A stretch of 64,000 nucleotides of DNA. It comes from Sorangium cellulosum. GTDB taxonomy: Bacteria; Myxococcota_A; Polyangia; Polyangiales; Polyangiaceae. Under the pieces are notes generated by a model. It was not told the origin of the DNA and searched no databases. It worked only from the letters and a program-made list of their open reading frames with translations. The translations under genes and the position numbers were made by a program. Below, in pieces: positions 27,125 through 36,990 of the stretch; position 1 is the stretch's first letter; the number at the start of each line of letters is the position of its first letter. The stretch covers positions 8,632,501-8,696,500 of the forward strand of contig NZ_CP012673.1 of NCBI RefSeq assembly GCF_002950945.1, given 5' to 3'.

Positions 27125-27721
27125 ATGTCAGAGCGCATATGCCAGGTCGATGACTTCACGCGGCTCACGGAGGAGACGGAGCGCCTCGCGAAGCACGTCG
27201 AGGACCTTCGTCTCCGGATCGCCGCGAGCACCGCCAAGCGGCGGGCATCCTCTGGCATGCTACCTGCGCAGAGCGGCGCCGCCCCCGAGGCACCGCCTGG
27301 CCCGACGTCGGAGCCTCCGCACGGCCCGTCGGAGCGCTCGCACAGCCCGGTGCCCGAGCGCTCGCACAGCCCGGTGCCCGAGCGCTCGCACAGCCCGGTG
27401 CCCGAGCGCTCGCACAGCCCGGTGCCCGAGCGCTCGCACAGCCCGGCGCCGGAGCGCTCGTATGCCTCGGAGCGGCCTCAGGGCGCGCCGACAGAACGGC
27501 CCCACGGCACGGAGCGGCCTCACCACGCCGCCACACCCCTCCCCGAGCGCCCCTCGTGCCTCGCCAGCGTGTCGCGGTGGCTGCCGCCGATCAGGCCCGC
27601 ACGGGAGATCACGGAGTCCGGGGTCCACGAGAAGATCTCGTCGGAGGCCGGTCGCTACTGCATCGTCGCGCCGCGAAAGAGGCCGAGAGCGGCGCGCCCC
27701 CCGAAGACCGACGTGGCCTGA
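27125..27721 (+). CDS. Octapeptide-repeat protein with N-terminal coiled coil, unknown function
   Basis: The 198-residue protein starts with a heptad-like helix (about 8-40, TEETERLAKHVEDLRLRIA) and then a Ser/Pro/Arg/His-rich middle in which ERSHSPVP is repeated five times in succession (about 70-108). It ends in a basic C-terminal region. I do not recognise a family. The sigma-54-like site upstream, the natural N-terminus and frame-preserving repeats support a real gene. The middle part is likely disordered and could be a phosphorylation or linker region; that is inference only. Confidence 0.65.
   Translation: MSERICQVDDFTRLTEETERLAKHVEDLRLRIAASTAKRRASSGMLPAQSGAAPEAPPGPTSEPPHGPSERSHSPVPERSHSPVPERSHSPVPERSHSPVPERSHSPAPERSYASERPQGAPTERPHGTERPHHAATPLPERPSCLASVSRWLPPIRPAREITESGVHEKISSEAGRYCIVAPRKRPRAARPPKTDVA
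27332..27469. repeat. 24-bp tandem repeat, five units plus a partial
   Basis: GAGCGCTCGCACAGCCCGGT-type 24-base units are nearly identical and encode ERSHSPVP. Unit length is a multiple of three, so length variation is tolerated. Confidence 0.85.
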
Positions 27722-28262
27722 CACGGCACACCCGGCGCACGTGTTGCGCCCCGCGCACGCGCTGCGCCCCGCACCTGGCTCCCCCGCCGCTCACCTCCAT
27801 CACCCCCGACCTCGCGGCCCCACCGCCGCAGCGCACGAGGGCCACTCGCGTGGGCTGCGCGCGCCGCGTCATCCCGCGGCGGCGCCGGGCCGCGGCGCTT
27901 GCCCGGTTGCGCGCCTGCGTAGTATACGAACTCATGCTACCGCGCGGTATGTGCGGACGTGCATGCCACCGTGCCCGATAGCCAACCCATCGATGGGACC
28001 CGACGGAAAGTTTTCAGTCGGGCAGCGGGCGCCTCGCCCTTCCACCGCGCGAGACATCCCGCGGAAGCCCGCGCCGATCGAGGCATCCGCCCTCAAGGCG
28101 AGAGGGCCTCTCGTCGCGTGGTCCTCTCGATACCTCACCAGGGAGCAGGGTGCCCCGGGGGTACGCCTGGACACCTGGCCAGACCGACGACCGCGCGCCT
28201 GGGCACCGCCATCCCCGGCGCGCGCCCTCATATTCCCCAACAGATAGACCCCGCCGGGCGGG
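27722..28262. other. 541-base intergenic region before the HAMP-array kinase
   Basis: No gene is supported on either strand. The region holds the short palindrome ACCGCGCGGT near 27940 and ends with a weak purine-poor leader before ATG 28263. I found no sigma-54 match with correct spacing. Confidence 0.45.
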
Positions 28263-31200
28263 ATGGGTCAGGAGAACAGCCGCATGGAGCAGCGAAGCGA
28301 CCTCGACAAGACGGCCCGCAAAGCGAGAGCTGTCAACGGCAAGAGCAAGAAGGGCGCTCCTGAACAGAGGTCACACGGCGCCGCCCGGGCGAAGAAGGCC
28401 CCCTCGGCCGAGGGGACACGCGCCGCGCCGCACGTCATCGAGGGCGACGCGCTCGACCGGCGCCAGCTGCTGCTCGCGCTGACCGCGCTCAAGAAGGGCG
28501 ACTTCTCGGTGCGGCTGCCCCTCGACTGGGCCGGGCTCGACGGGAAGGTCGCGGACACCTTCAACGACGTCGTCGAGCTCAACGAGAAGCTGGCCAAGGA
28601 GCTCCACCGCCTGAGCCGCGTGGTGGGCAAGGAGGGCAAGCTCTCGCAGCGCGCCTTCATCGGCGAGGTGAGCGGCTCGTGGGCCGACGAGATCGCCTGC
28701 ATGAACGCGCTGATCGGCGACCTCGTGCACCCGACCGCCGAGACGGCGCGTGTCATCGGGGCCGTCGCCAAGGGCGACCTCTCGCAGATGATGGCCCTCG
28801 AGGTCGACGGCAGGCCGCTCGACGGCGAGTTCCTGCGGACCGCCAAGACGGTCAACACCATGGTCGAGCAGCTGGGCTCCTTCGCCTCCGAGGTGACCCG
28901 CGTCGCCCGCGAGGTCGGCACCGAGGGAAAGCTCGGCGGACAGGCCGAGGTCAAGGGCGTCGCCGGCACCTGGAAGGACCTCACCGACTCCGTCAACTCG
29001 ATGGCCGGCAACCTCACCGCCCAGGTGCGCAACATCGCCGCCGTCACCACCGCCGTCGCCACGGGCGACCTGTCCAAGAAGATCACCGTCGACGTCAAGG
29101 GCGAGATCCTCGAGCTCAAGGACACCATCAACACGATGGTCGATCAGCTCCGCTCCTTCGCCTCCGAGGTGACGCGCGTCGCCCGCGAGGTCGGCACCGA
29201 GGGAAAGCTCGGCGGCCAGGCCGAGGTCAAGGGCGTCGCCGGCACCTGGAAGGACCTCACCGACTCCGTCAACTCGATGGCCGGCAACCTCACCTCGCAG
29301 GTGCGCAACATCGCCGCCGTCACCACCGCCGTCGCCAACGGCGATCTCTCCAAGAAGATCACCGTCGACGTCAAGGGCGAGATCCTCGAGCTCAAGAACA
29401 CCATCAACACGATGGTCGATCAGCTCAACTCCTTCGCCTCCGAGGTCACCCGCGTCGCCCGCGAGGTCGGCACCGAGGGAAAGCTCGGCGGGCAGGCCGA
29501 CGTCCGCGGCGTCGCCGGCACCTGGAAGGACCTCACCGACTCCGTCAACTCGATGGCCTCGAACCTGACGGCCCAGGTGCGCAACATCGCGACCGTCACC
29601 ACCGCCGTCGCGAAAGGCGACCTGTCCAAGAAGATCACCGTCGACGTCAAGGGCGAGATCCTCGAGCTCAAGGACACCATCAACACGATGGTCGATCAGC
29701 TGAGCTCGCTCGCCGCCGAGGTGACGCGCGTCGCCCGCGAGGTCGGCACCGAGGGAAAGCTCGGCGGCCAGGCCGAGGTCCGCGGCGTCGCCGGCACCTG
29801 GAAGGACCTCACCGACTCCGTCAACTCGATGGCCGGCAACCTCACCGCCCAGGTGCGCAACATCGCCGCCGTCACCACCGCCGTCGCCACGGGCGACCTG
29901 TCCAAGAAGATCACCGTCGACGTCAAAGGCGAGATCCTCGAGCTCAAGAACACCATCAACACGATGGTCGATCAGCTCAACTCCTTCGCCTCCGAGGTGA
30001 CGCGCGTCGCCCGCGAGGTCGGAACCGAGGGAAAGCTCGGCGGCCAGGCCGAGGTCAAGGGCGTCGCCGGCACCTGGAAGGACCTCACCGACTCCGTCAA
30101 CTCGATGGCCGGCAACCTCACCGCCCAGGTGCGCAACATCGCCGCCGTCACCACCGCCGTCGCCACGGGCGACCTGTCCAAGAAGATCACCGTCGACGTC
30201 AAGGGCGAGATCCTCGAGCTCAAGAACACCATCAACACGATGGTCGATCAGCTGAGCGCCTTCGCGGCGCAGGTGACGCGCGTCGCCCGCGAGGTCGGAA
30301 CCGAGGGAAAGCTCGGCGGACAGGCCGAGGTGACCGGCGTCGCCGGCACCTGGAAGGACCTCACCGACTCCGTCAACTCGATGGCCGGCAACCTCACCGC
30401 CCAGGTGCGCAACATCGCCGCCGTCACCACCGCCGTCGCCAACGGCGACCTGTCCAAGAAGATCACCGTCGATGTCCGCGGCGAGATCCTCGAGCTCAAG
30501 GACACCATCAACACGATGGTCGATCAGCTCCGCTCCTTCGCCTCCGAGGTGACGCGCGTCGCCCGCGAGGTCGGAACCGAGGGAAAGCTCGGCGGGCAGG
30601 CCGACGTCAAGGGCGTCGCCGGCACCTGGAAGGACCTCACCGACTCCGTCAACTCGATGGCCGGCAACCTCACCTCGCAGGTGCGCAACATCGCCGCCGT
30701 CACCACCGCCGTCGCCAACGGCGACCTGTCCAAGAAGATCACCGTCGACGTCAAGGGCGAGATCCTCGAGCTCAAGAACACCATCAACACGATGGTCGAT
30801 CAGCTCAACTCCTTCGCCTCCGAGGTGACACGCGTCGCCCGCGAGGTCGGCACCGAAGGAAAGCTCGGCGGGCAGGCCGACGTCCGCGGCGTCGCCGGCA
30901 CCTGGAAGGACCTCACCGACAACGTGAACTCGATGGCGGGCAACCTGACCAACCAGGTCCGCGGCATCGCCAAGGTCGTGACCGCGGTCGCCAACGGCGA
31001 TCTCAAGCGGAAGCTCGTCGTCGACGCGAAGGGCGAGATCGCGGCGCTCGCCGACACGATCAACGGCATGATCGAGACGCTCGCGACCTTCGCGGATCAG
31101 GTGACGACGGTGGCGCGCGAGGTCGGCGTCGAGGGCAAGCTCGGCGGGCAGGCGAGCGTCCCCGGCGCGGCCGGCACGTGGAAGGACCTCACCGACAACG

Positions 31201-34142
31201 TGAACCAGCTCGCGGCGAACCTCACGACCCAGGTCCGCGCGATCGCCGAGGTCGCCACCGCCGTGACCAAGGGCGACCTCACCCGGTCGATCAAGGTCGA
31301 GGCGCAGGGCGAGGTCGCGGCGCTGAAGGACAACATCAATGAGATGATCCGGAACCTCAAGGACACGACGCTGAAGAACAGCGAGCAGGACTGGCTCAAG
31401 AGCAACCTCGCCAAGTTCTCGCGCATGCTCCAGGGGCAGAAGGATCTGCTCACCGTCGGCCGGCTCATCCTCTCCGAGCTCGCCCCCGTCGTGACGGCGC
31501 AGCAGGGCGTCTTCTACATCATGGACTCGTCCCGGGAAGAGCCCGTCCTGAAGCTGCTCGCGAGCTACGCGTTCAAGCAGCGCAAGCACGTGGACAACCA
31601 GTTCAAGCTGGGCGAGGGGCTCGTCGGCCAGTGCGCGCTCGAGAAGGAGAAGATCCTCCTCGTCAGCGCGCCGCCCGACTACATCACGATCACGAGCGGC
31701 CTCGGCGAGGCGCCCCCGGTCAACATCATCGTCATGCCCGTGATCTTCGAGGGGCAGGTGAAGGCCGTGATCGAGCTCGCGTCCCTCGAGCGCTTCAGCC
31801 CGACGCACCAGGCGTTCCTCGATCAGCTCACCGAGTCGATCGGCATCGTGGTCAACACGATCGAGGCGAACATGCGCACCGAGGACCTGCTCAAGCAGTC
31901 CCAGTCGCTCGCGCGCGAGCTCCAGAGCCAGCAGGAGGAGCTCCAGGAGACGAACGCCGCGCTCGGCGAGAAGGCGCGGCTGCTCGCCGAGCAGAACGTC
32001 GAGGTCGAGCGGAAGAACCGGGAGGTCGAGCAGGCGCGCCAGGCGCTCGAGGAGAAGGCGCGGCAGCTCGCCCTCACCTCCAAGTACAAGTCGGAGTTCA
32101 TGGCCAACATGTCCCATGAGCTCAGGACGCCGCTCAACAGCCTGCTCATCCTCTCGGACCAGCTCTCCAGGAACAACGACCAGAACCTCACGGCGCGGCA
32201 GGTCGAGTTCGCGAAGACGATCCACGCCTCCGGGACCGATCTCCTGGCGCTCATCAACGACATCCTCGACCTCTCGAAGATCGAGTCGGGCACCGTGGTC
32301 GTCGACGTGGGAGAGATCAGCTTCAGGGATCTCTCGGATTACGTCCAGCGGACGTTCCGGCACGTCGCCGAGGCGAAGAAGCTGGAGTTCGAGCTCGCCT
32401 TCGCGCCGGAGCTGCCGCCGTCGATGCTCACCGACGCCAAGCGGCTGCAGCAGGTGCTGAAGAACCTGCTCTCGAACGCGTTCAAGTTCACCGAGCGCGG
32501 CAAGGTGGTGCTCGAGGTGACGGTCGCCCGGGAGGGGTGGAACTCTGAGAACGAAGTGCTCAGCCGGACCGACATGGTGATCGCGCTGTCCGTGCACGAT
32601 ACGGGCATCGGGATCGCGCCGGACAAACAGCAGATCATCTTCGAGGCGTTCCAGCAGGCGGACGGGAGCACGAGCCGCAAGTACGGCGGCACCGGGCTCG
32701 GGCTCGCGATCAGCCGGGAGATCGCGCGCATGCTCGGCGGCGATCTCGGGCTGATCAGCGTGCCGGGCCGCGGCAGCACGTTCACGCTCTACCTGCCGCG
32801 CACCTACCGTCCCGTGCGCGCCGTGCGGCGGCAGCCGTCGAACGTCCTCGACGCCCCGCCGGTCCCCGAGGATCCCATCCACAGCAGCCGGCAGTCGGAC
32901 CGCATGTCGGGGATCGTCGACGTCCAGATCATCGACGACAGCGAGAACGTCCGCCCCGGCGACCGCGCGCTCCTGATCGTGGAGAACGACACGATCTTCG
33001 CCCGCTTCCTCGTGGACGTCGCGCGGGAGCACGGCTTCAAGGCCGTCGTGGCGGTCCGAGGCGCGACCGGCTTGTCGCTCGTGCGGGAGCTCAAGCCGGT
33101 GGCGATCACGCTGGACATCAACCTGCCGGACATCGACGGGTGGCGCGTGCTCGATTGCCTGAAGCGCGATCTCGCGGCGCGGCACATCCCGGTCCAGGTG
33201 ATCACGACGGAGACGGAGGAGGAGCGGAGCCGCGCGCGGCGGATGGGCGCGATCGGGCTGCTCAACAAGCCGCTGAGCAGCAGGACGGCGCTCGACGACA
33301 CGTTCGCGCGGCTGGGCGCGCTGGTCGGCACGCAGCGGCGCCGGCTGCTCCTCGTCGAGCCGGAGGCGGGGACGGGCGACCCCGTGGCCGAGCTGCTCGG
33401 GGACGCCGAGGTGACGATCTCCTGCGTGCGCACGGGCAAGGCGGCGCTCGATATCGTCGAGCGCGAGACGTTCGACGCGGTCGTGCTCGGGCTGCGCCTG
33501 CCCGACATGCCGGGCCTCGAGCTGATCGAGCACCTCGACCGCGCGGGGCGCTTCGCGGATCTGACGGCGATCGTGTACACGCCGGCCGACATCGCCGGGG
33601 ACGACGAGGTGCAGATCGCCCGGCTGGCGCAGCGGCTGCCCGTGAAGCACGTCCAGTCGAGGGAGCGGCTCTTCGACGAGGTCGCGCTCGCGCTGCACCG
33701 CCGGGTGTCGGACCTGCCGGAGCCGAAGCGGCAGCTCGTGGAGCATCTCCACGAGTCCACCGCGGCGCTGTCCGGCAAGTGCGCGCTGATCGTCGACGAC
33801 GATTTCCGCAACATCTACGCGCTGAAGACCGTCCTCGAGAGCCACGGGATGACGACCCTCGCCGCCGACACGGGCAAGGCGGCCATCGAGCGGCTGGAGA
33901 GGACGAGCGGGATCGACGTCGTCCTCATGGACATCATGATGCCGGAGATGGACGGGTACGACACCATGCGCGCGATCCGCAAACGGCCCGTCTTCCAGAC
34001 GCTGCCGATCATCGCCGTGACGGCGCGCGCGATGAAGGGCGACCGGGAGAAGTGCCTGGAGGCGGGCGCGACCGACTACATCTCGAAGCCGGTCGACACG
34101 GAGCAGCTGCTCGCGCTGCTCCGGATCTGGCTGCATCGCTGA
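28263..34142 (+). CDS. 1959-residue hybrid histidine kinase with HAMP array, GAF, HisKA-HATPase and three receiver domains
   Basis: The protein has no membrane segment or signal peptide. Residues about 65-195 form a divergent HAMP-like unit. About 196-1023 hold nine 92-residue repeats (KGEILELKDTINTMVDQL...EVGTEGKLGGQA...GTWKDLTDSVNSMAGNL) of the type in fungal class III (Nik1/Os-1) osmosensing kinases. A GAF domain (about 1065-1200), coiled coil, HisKA (SHELRTPLN, His1285) and a HATPase with NAFKFT, DTGIGIAPD and GGTGLGLAIS follow. Then come REC1 (Asp1618), REC2 (acceptor position is Gly1743, so probably inactive) and REC3 (Asp1890). It is likely a cytosolic osmotic or stress sensor and phosphorelay hub. 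The neighbours are stress and osmotic genes. No histidine phosphotransfer protein is adjacent. Confidence 0.95.
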   Translation: MGQENSRMEQRSDLDKTARKARAVNGKSKKGAPEQRSHGAARAKKAPSAEGTRAAPHVIEGDALDRRQLLLALTALKKGDFSVRLPLDWAGLDGKVADTFNDVVELNEKLAKELHRLSRVVGKEGKLSQRAFIGEVSGSWADEIACMNALIGDLVHPTAETARVIGAVAKGDLSQMMALEVDGRPLDGEFLRTAKTVNTMVEQLGSFASEVTRVAREVGTEGKLGGQAEVKGVAGTWKDLTDSVNSMAGNLTAQVRNIAAVTTAVATGDLSKKITVDVKGEILELKDTINTMVDQLRSFASEVTRVAREVGTEGKLGGQAEVKGVAGTWKDLTDSVNSMAGNLTSQVRNIAAVTTAVANGDLSKKITVDVKGEILELKNTINTMVDQLNSFASEVTRVAREVGTEGKLGGQADVRGVAGTWKDLTDSVNSMASNLTAQVRNIATVTTAVAKGDLSKKITVDVKGEILELKDTINTMVDQLSSLAAEVTRVAREVGTEGKLGGQAEVRGVAGTWKDLTDSVNSMAGNLTAQVRNIAAVTTAVATGDLSKKITVDVKGEILELKNTINTMVDQLNSFASEVTRVAREVGTEGKLGGQAEVKGVAGTWKDLTDSVNSMAGNLTAQVRNIAAVTTAVATGDLSKKITVDVKGEILELKNTINTMVDQLSAFAAQVTRVAREVGTEGKLGGQAEVTGVAGTWKDLTDSVNSMAGNLTAQVRNIAAVTTAVANGDLSKKITVDVRGEILELKDTINTMVDQLRSFASEVTRVAREVGTEGKLGGQADVKGVAGTWKDLTDSVNSMAGNLTSQVRNIAAVTTAVANGDLSKKITVDVKGEILELKNTINTMVDQLNSFASEVTRVAREVGTEGKLGGQADVRGVAGTWKDLTDNVNSMAGNLTNQVRGIAKVVTAVANGDLKRKLVVDAKGEIAALADTINGMIETLATFADQVTTVAREVGVEGKLGGQASVPGAAGTWKDLTDNVNQLAANLTTQVRAIAEVATAVTKGDLTRSIKVEAQGEVAALKDNINEMIRNLKDTTLKNSEQDWLKSNLAKFSRMLQGQKDLLTVGRLILSELAPVVTAQQGVFYIMDSSREEPVLKLLASYAFKQRKHVDNQFKLGEGLVGQCALEKEKILLVSAPPDYITITSGLGEAPPVNIIVMPVIFEGQVKAVIELASLERFSPTHQAFLDQLTESIGIVVNTIEANMRTEDLLKQSQSLARELQSQQEELQETNAALGEKARLLAEQNVEVERKNREVEQARQALEEKARQLALTSKYKSEFMANMSHELRTPLNSLLILSDQLSRNNDQNLTARQVEFAKTIHASGTDLLALINDILDLSKIESGTVVVDVGEISFRDLSDYVQRTFRHVAEAKKLEFELAFAPELPPSMLTDAKRLQQVLKNLLSNAFKFTERGKVVLEVTVAREGWNSENEVLSRTDMVIALSVHDTGIGIAPDKQQIIFEAFQQADGSTSRKYGGTGLGLAISREIARMLGGDLGLISVPGRGSTFTLYLPRTYRPVRAVRRQPSNVLDAPPVPEDPIHSSRQSDRMSGIVDVQIIDDSENVRPGDRALLIVENDTIFARFLVDVAREHGFKAVVAVRGATGLSLVRELKPVAITLDINLPDIDGWRVLDCLKRDLAARHIPVQVITTETEEERSRARRMGAIGLLNKPLSSRTALDDTFARLGALVGTQRRRLLLVEPEAGTGDPVAELLGDAEVTISCVRTGKAALDIVERETFDAVVLGLRLPDMPGLELIEHLDRAGRFADLTAIVYTPADIAGDDEVQIARLAQRLPVKHVQSRERLFDEVALALHRRVSDLPEPKRQLVEHLHESTAALSGKCALIVDDDFRNIYALKTVLESHGMTTLAADTGKAAIERLERTSGIDVVLMDIMMPEMDGYDTMRAIRKRPVFQTLPIIAVTARAMKGDREKCLEAGATDYISKPVDTEQLLALLRIWLHR
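28851..31335. repeat. Nine 276-bp tandem repeats encoding the HAMP array
   Basis: Units of 276 bases are nearly identical at the DNA level for the first seven or eight; the last two are more divergent (KRKLVVDAKGE and TRSIKVEAQGE versions). The near-identity indicates recent duplication or gene conversion. Confidence 0.9.
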
Positions 34143-34333
34143 GCTCGCCGGAGCCCCCACCGATCCGGGGCGCCGCCCGGCGCCCCGCGTCGGTCCCCGA
34201 CCCCCCGCCTGTCCCCAACCACGGTTCGTCTGGGTCGCACCGATGCCCCAGTGTGGCGTCTCTGCACCGGTGCGTGCGGATACCGTCCCCAGCCGACAGA
34301 GAGGATCCCGGTGGGAAACGTGGCACTTCGGCG

Positions 34334-34350
34334 TGGCACGCGATCTGCTA
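34334..34350 (+). promoter_or_regulatory. Candidate sigma-54 promoter upstream of the YflT-like gene
   Basis: TGGCACGCGATCTGCTA has a full TGGCACG -24 element and GC exactly ten bases after GG. A second TGGCAC precedes it at 34321. It lies 83 bases before the GTG start. Confidence 0.55.
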
Positions 34351-34432
34351 AACCCTTCCAGCTGGTGTGGGACTCCGGAATACAGAGAGACATGCGCCGA
34401 GGAGAGGCGTTCTCTTACGAAAGGAGAATCGC

Positions 34433-34900
34433 GTGAGGGCAACGCTTGTGACCGGTCTCATGAGGACGCAGTCGGACGCCGAAGGGGTGGTCGAGCGGCT
34501 CATGGGCTGTGGGTACAGGCGCGAAGCGATCAGCCTGGTGACGATCGACACGCCGCGCACCCAGGACGTGTGTGGACCGATGGGCGGGGCGCTGTCGGCG
34601 GCCGTCGCGAGCGTGGTCGTGCCGGGCGTCGGGCTGGTGGCGGCCGGGCCGATCGCGGCCGCGCTCGCCGGCGTGGGCAGCGCGGCGGGCGGGATCGCCG
34701 GCGCGCTGGTCAGCGCGGGCGTCCCGGATGGCCGCGCACGGGTCTACGAAGCGGGGCTGAAACAGGGCGCCGTCCTGGTGTGTGTCTACGCGTACTCGGA
34801 GCGGGACAAAGAGATCCTGGAGATGCTCCTCGAGTACGCCGGGGCCGAGAACGTCCGGAGCGAGAGCCTCCAAGAACGCCCCTATGATAGCTTTATTTAG
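34433..34900 (+). CDS. YflT/general stress protein 17M-like protein
   Basis: The 155-residue protein opens with a ferredoxin-like segment, VTGLMRTQSDAEGVVERLMGCGYRREAISLVTID, typical of the small YflT-type stress domain. Then comes a Gly/Ala-rich membrane-like hairpin (about 45-95) and a second half-domain (VYEAGLKQGAVLVCVYAYSERDKEILEMLLEYAGAENV). GTG 34433 is preceded by AAAGGAG, which rejects the longer in-frame ATG at 34367. The sigma-54 site and neighbours place it in the stress block. Its biochemical function is not known. Confidence 0.75.
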   Translation: MRATLVTGLMRTQSDAEGVVERLMGCGYRREAISLVTIDTPRTQDVCGPMGGALSAAVASVVVPGVGLVAAGPIAAALAGVGSAAGGIAGALVSAGVPDGRARVYEAGLKQGAVLVCVYAYSERDKEILEMLLEYAGAENVRSESLQERPYDSFI

Positions 34901-35098
34901 TGTGTTTCCGATGGGCGCCCGCGCTCCGCGCGTGGCAACTTGCCCCGGCGAGGCGCGCTGTCACCCGGGTTCCTGCGTTTATTTCAGGCGATCCCCGAGC
35001 GCGATCCCCTGGCATGGGCGATGCTCCAAATCCGGGATGGAACGCGGGCAGTGGCGTGGTGAGCTGTCGGATGGCCGGAGCAGGCGGCAGGAGAGCGC

Positions 35099-36949
35099 AT
35101 GTCGAGCAACATGACCCAAGATTTCGAGCACGCCTCGGGTGACCGCTTCGAGTCGGGCGCGATGATCGGTGACAAGTACCAGCTCCTCCGCAAAGCGGGT
35201 GAGGGGGCGATGGGCTCCGTCTGGGTCGCTGCGAACATCGCGCTCGAGGCGAACGTGGCGATCAAGGTGCTGCGGCCCGAGATGCGCTCTCCGGCGATCG
35301 CGGAGCGCCTGCTGCGCGAGGCGCGGGCGGCGGCCAAGCTCAGCCACCCCGGGATCGTGCGCGTGTTCGACCTCGGCAAGACGGAGAGCGGCACACCTTA
35401 CATCGTGATGGAGCTCCTCGAGGGCGAGGCGCTGCGGGACGTGCTCTGCCGGGAAGAGCGGCTGTTGCCGGAGGCGGCGATCGCGATCCTGCTGCCGGTC
35501 GCGAGCGCGATGCACGCGGCCCACGAGCGGGGCATCGTCCACCGGGATCTCAAGCCGGACAACGTGATGCTGGCGGAGCTGGGCGGCGGGAGGATGCAGC
35601 CGAAGGTCGTCGATTTCGGGATCGCGAAGGTGACGTGGCGAGAGGCGGAGTCGGGCTCGACGGGCACGGCCGTGATCGGGACGCCGCACTACATGCCGCC
35701 CGAGCAGGCGCTGGGGCACGGTCACATCGATCATCGGGCGGACGTCTGGGCGCTGTGCACGATGCTGTACGAGGCGATCGCGGGCGAGACGCCCTACGCC
35801 GAGGAGCAGGGGTTCGGGACGCTGCGCGCGATCATCCAGGATCCGGCGCCCTCCCTCATCGAGCGGTGCGGCACGGACCCGGCGCTGTGGGCGATCATCG
35901 AGCGCGGGCTGCGCAAGGATCCGGCGGAGCGCTGGGGGAACATGCGGGAGCTCGGCGTCGCGCTCGCGACGTGGCTGCTCTCCCGGGGCGTCTCCGAGGA
36001 CGTGTGCGGCGCGTCGCTGCGCGCGCAGTGGCTGGAGGAGCGAACGAGCCAGATCCCGCTCCCGGCGCCGTCGCCGCGGGCGGCGGTGAGCTCGCCGCCG
36101 ACGCTGCACTCGCGCCGCGCGGACGATCCGATGGAGCGGCCGCTGCAGGCCATCGTGGCCTCGCGCAAGGCGTCCGCGGAGGCGGCGCGCCGGGTCGTGG
36201 AGGAGAGCGGCGAGCGGGCGTGGTCGGAGGCGACGGTGGACCTCCGCAACAGCGCGGCGGCGGCGTCGATGCAGCCGTCGTCGCGCGGGCGCTTCCCGTT
36301 CCGCCGGATCGCGGCGGCGGGGTTCGTGCTGATGGCGGGCGCCGCGGCGTGGAGCGTGGCGCCGGTCACGGGGGGGCGGGACGCCGAGCTGAGCACGGCG
36401 ACGACGGTCGCGCCTGCGGCGACGGGCGCCGAGGCGCCGCCGCCGGCGCGGGCTGCGGCGGAGGCGAGCTCCCTCACGGCCAGCATGGCGCGGGGGCTCG
36501 TCGCGACGCCGCCGCCGCCGGCCGAACCGGTCGCGCCGCGTCCGGCGCCGCGCGCCGTGAAGGCGACGGCGGCAGCGGCAGTGACGGCCGCGCCGGTGGT
36601 GCCGAGCAAAACGGCGGCGGCGGCGCCGAGCGCGCTGCCGGAGCTGCCGGCGGCGGCGGCGGACGCGGGGGCGGGCGCGGAGGCGGCGATGATCCTTGCG
36701 CAGACGGTCGCCCCCGGGACGGCGCAGGAGCCCGGAAGCGCGCCGTGCCCTGCGGCCGGCGGAGAGGCGGCGGAGAGCGGAGGGGCGGCGTGCAAGCCGC
36801 AGGCTGAGGCCGCGGGGAACGGCCACGAGGTGTACGAGGACGCAGCTGCGCCCAAGCAGGAGGGCGAGGTGTCCCAGCCGGCGCTCGAGGAGGCGCCGGG
36901 GAACGACGCGCCGGGGAACGACGCGCCGAGCGCTCAGGCGGCCCAGTAA
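35099..36949 (+). CDS. Pkn-type transmembrane Ser/Thr protein kinase
   Basis: The 616-residue protein has an N-terminal Hanks-type kinase domain (about 27-285). It has the glycine loop GEGAMGSV, Lys56 (VAIK), HRDLKPDN with Asp150, DFG at 172-174, and GTPHYMPPEQ. A Pro/Ala-rich juxtamembrane region (about 310-400), one membrane helix (about 403-420, AAAGFVLMAGAAAWSVA) and an Ala/Pro-rich extracytoplasmic tail follow. All catalytic residues are present. Such kinases are abundant in myxobacteria and phosphorylate cytosolic regulators. ATG 35099 was chosen by fold; it stands alone between the YflT-like gene and the element copy 2. Confidence 0.93.
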   Translation: MSSNMTQDFEHASGDRFESGAMIGDKYQLLRKAGEGAMGSVWVAANIALEANVAIKVLRPEMRSPAIAERLLREARAAAKLSHPGIVRVFDLGKTESGTPYIVMELLEGEALRDVLCREERLLPEAAIAILLPVASAMHAAHERGIVHRDLKPDNVMLAELGGGRMQPKVVDFGIAKVTWREAESGSTGTAVIGTPHYMPPEQALGHGHIDHRADVWALCTMLYEAIAGETPYAEEQGFGTLRAIIQDPAPSLIERCGTDPALWAIIERGLRKDPAERWGNMRELGVALATWLLSRGVSEDVCGASLRAQWLEERTSQIPLPAPSPRAAVSSPPTLHSRRADDPMERPLQAIVASRKASAEAARRVVEESGERAWSEATVDLRNSAAAASMQPSSRGRFPFRRIAAAGFVLMAGAAAWSVAPVTGGRDAELSTATTVAPAATGAEAPPPARAAAEASSLTASMARGLVATPPPPAEPVAPRPAPRAVKATAAAAVTAAPVVPSKTAAAAPSALPELPAAAADAGAGAEAAMILAQTVAPGTAQEPGSAPCPAAGGEAAESGGAACKPQAEAAGNGHEVYEDAAAPKQEGEVSQPALEEAPGNDAPGNDAPSAQAAQ

Positions 36950-36990
36950 GAGACGCGGCGCTGGGGGGAGGTGGTCCCAAGCGGAACGCA

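Noticed and set aside
28371..34442. A 2023-residue minus-strand open frame opposite the HAMP-array kinase
   Set aside because: It is the antisense shadow of the repeats; composition is His/Asp/Val/Gly-biased and there is no start context, while the plus strand has complete kinase domains.
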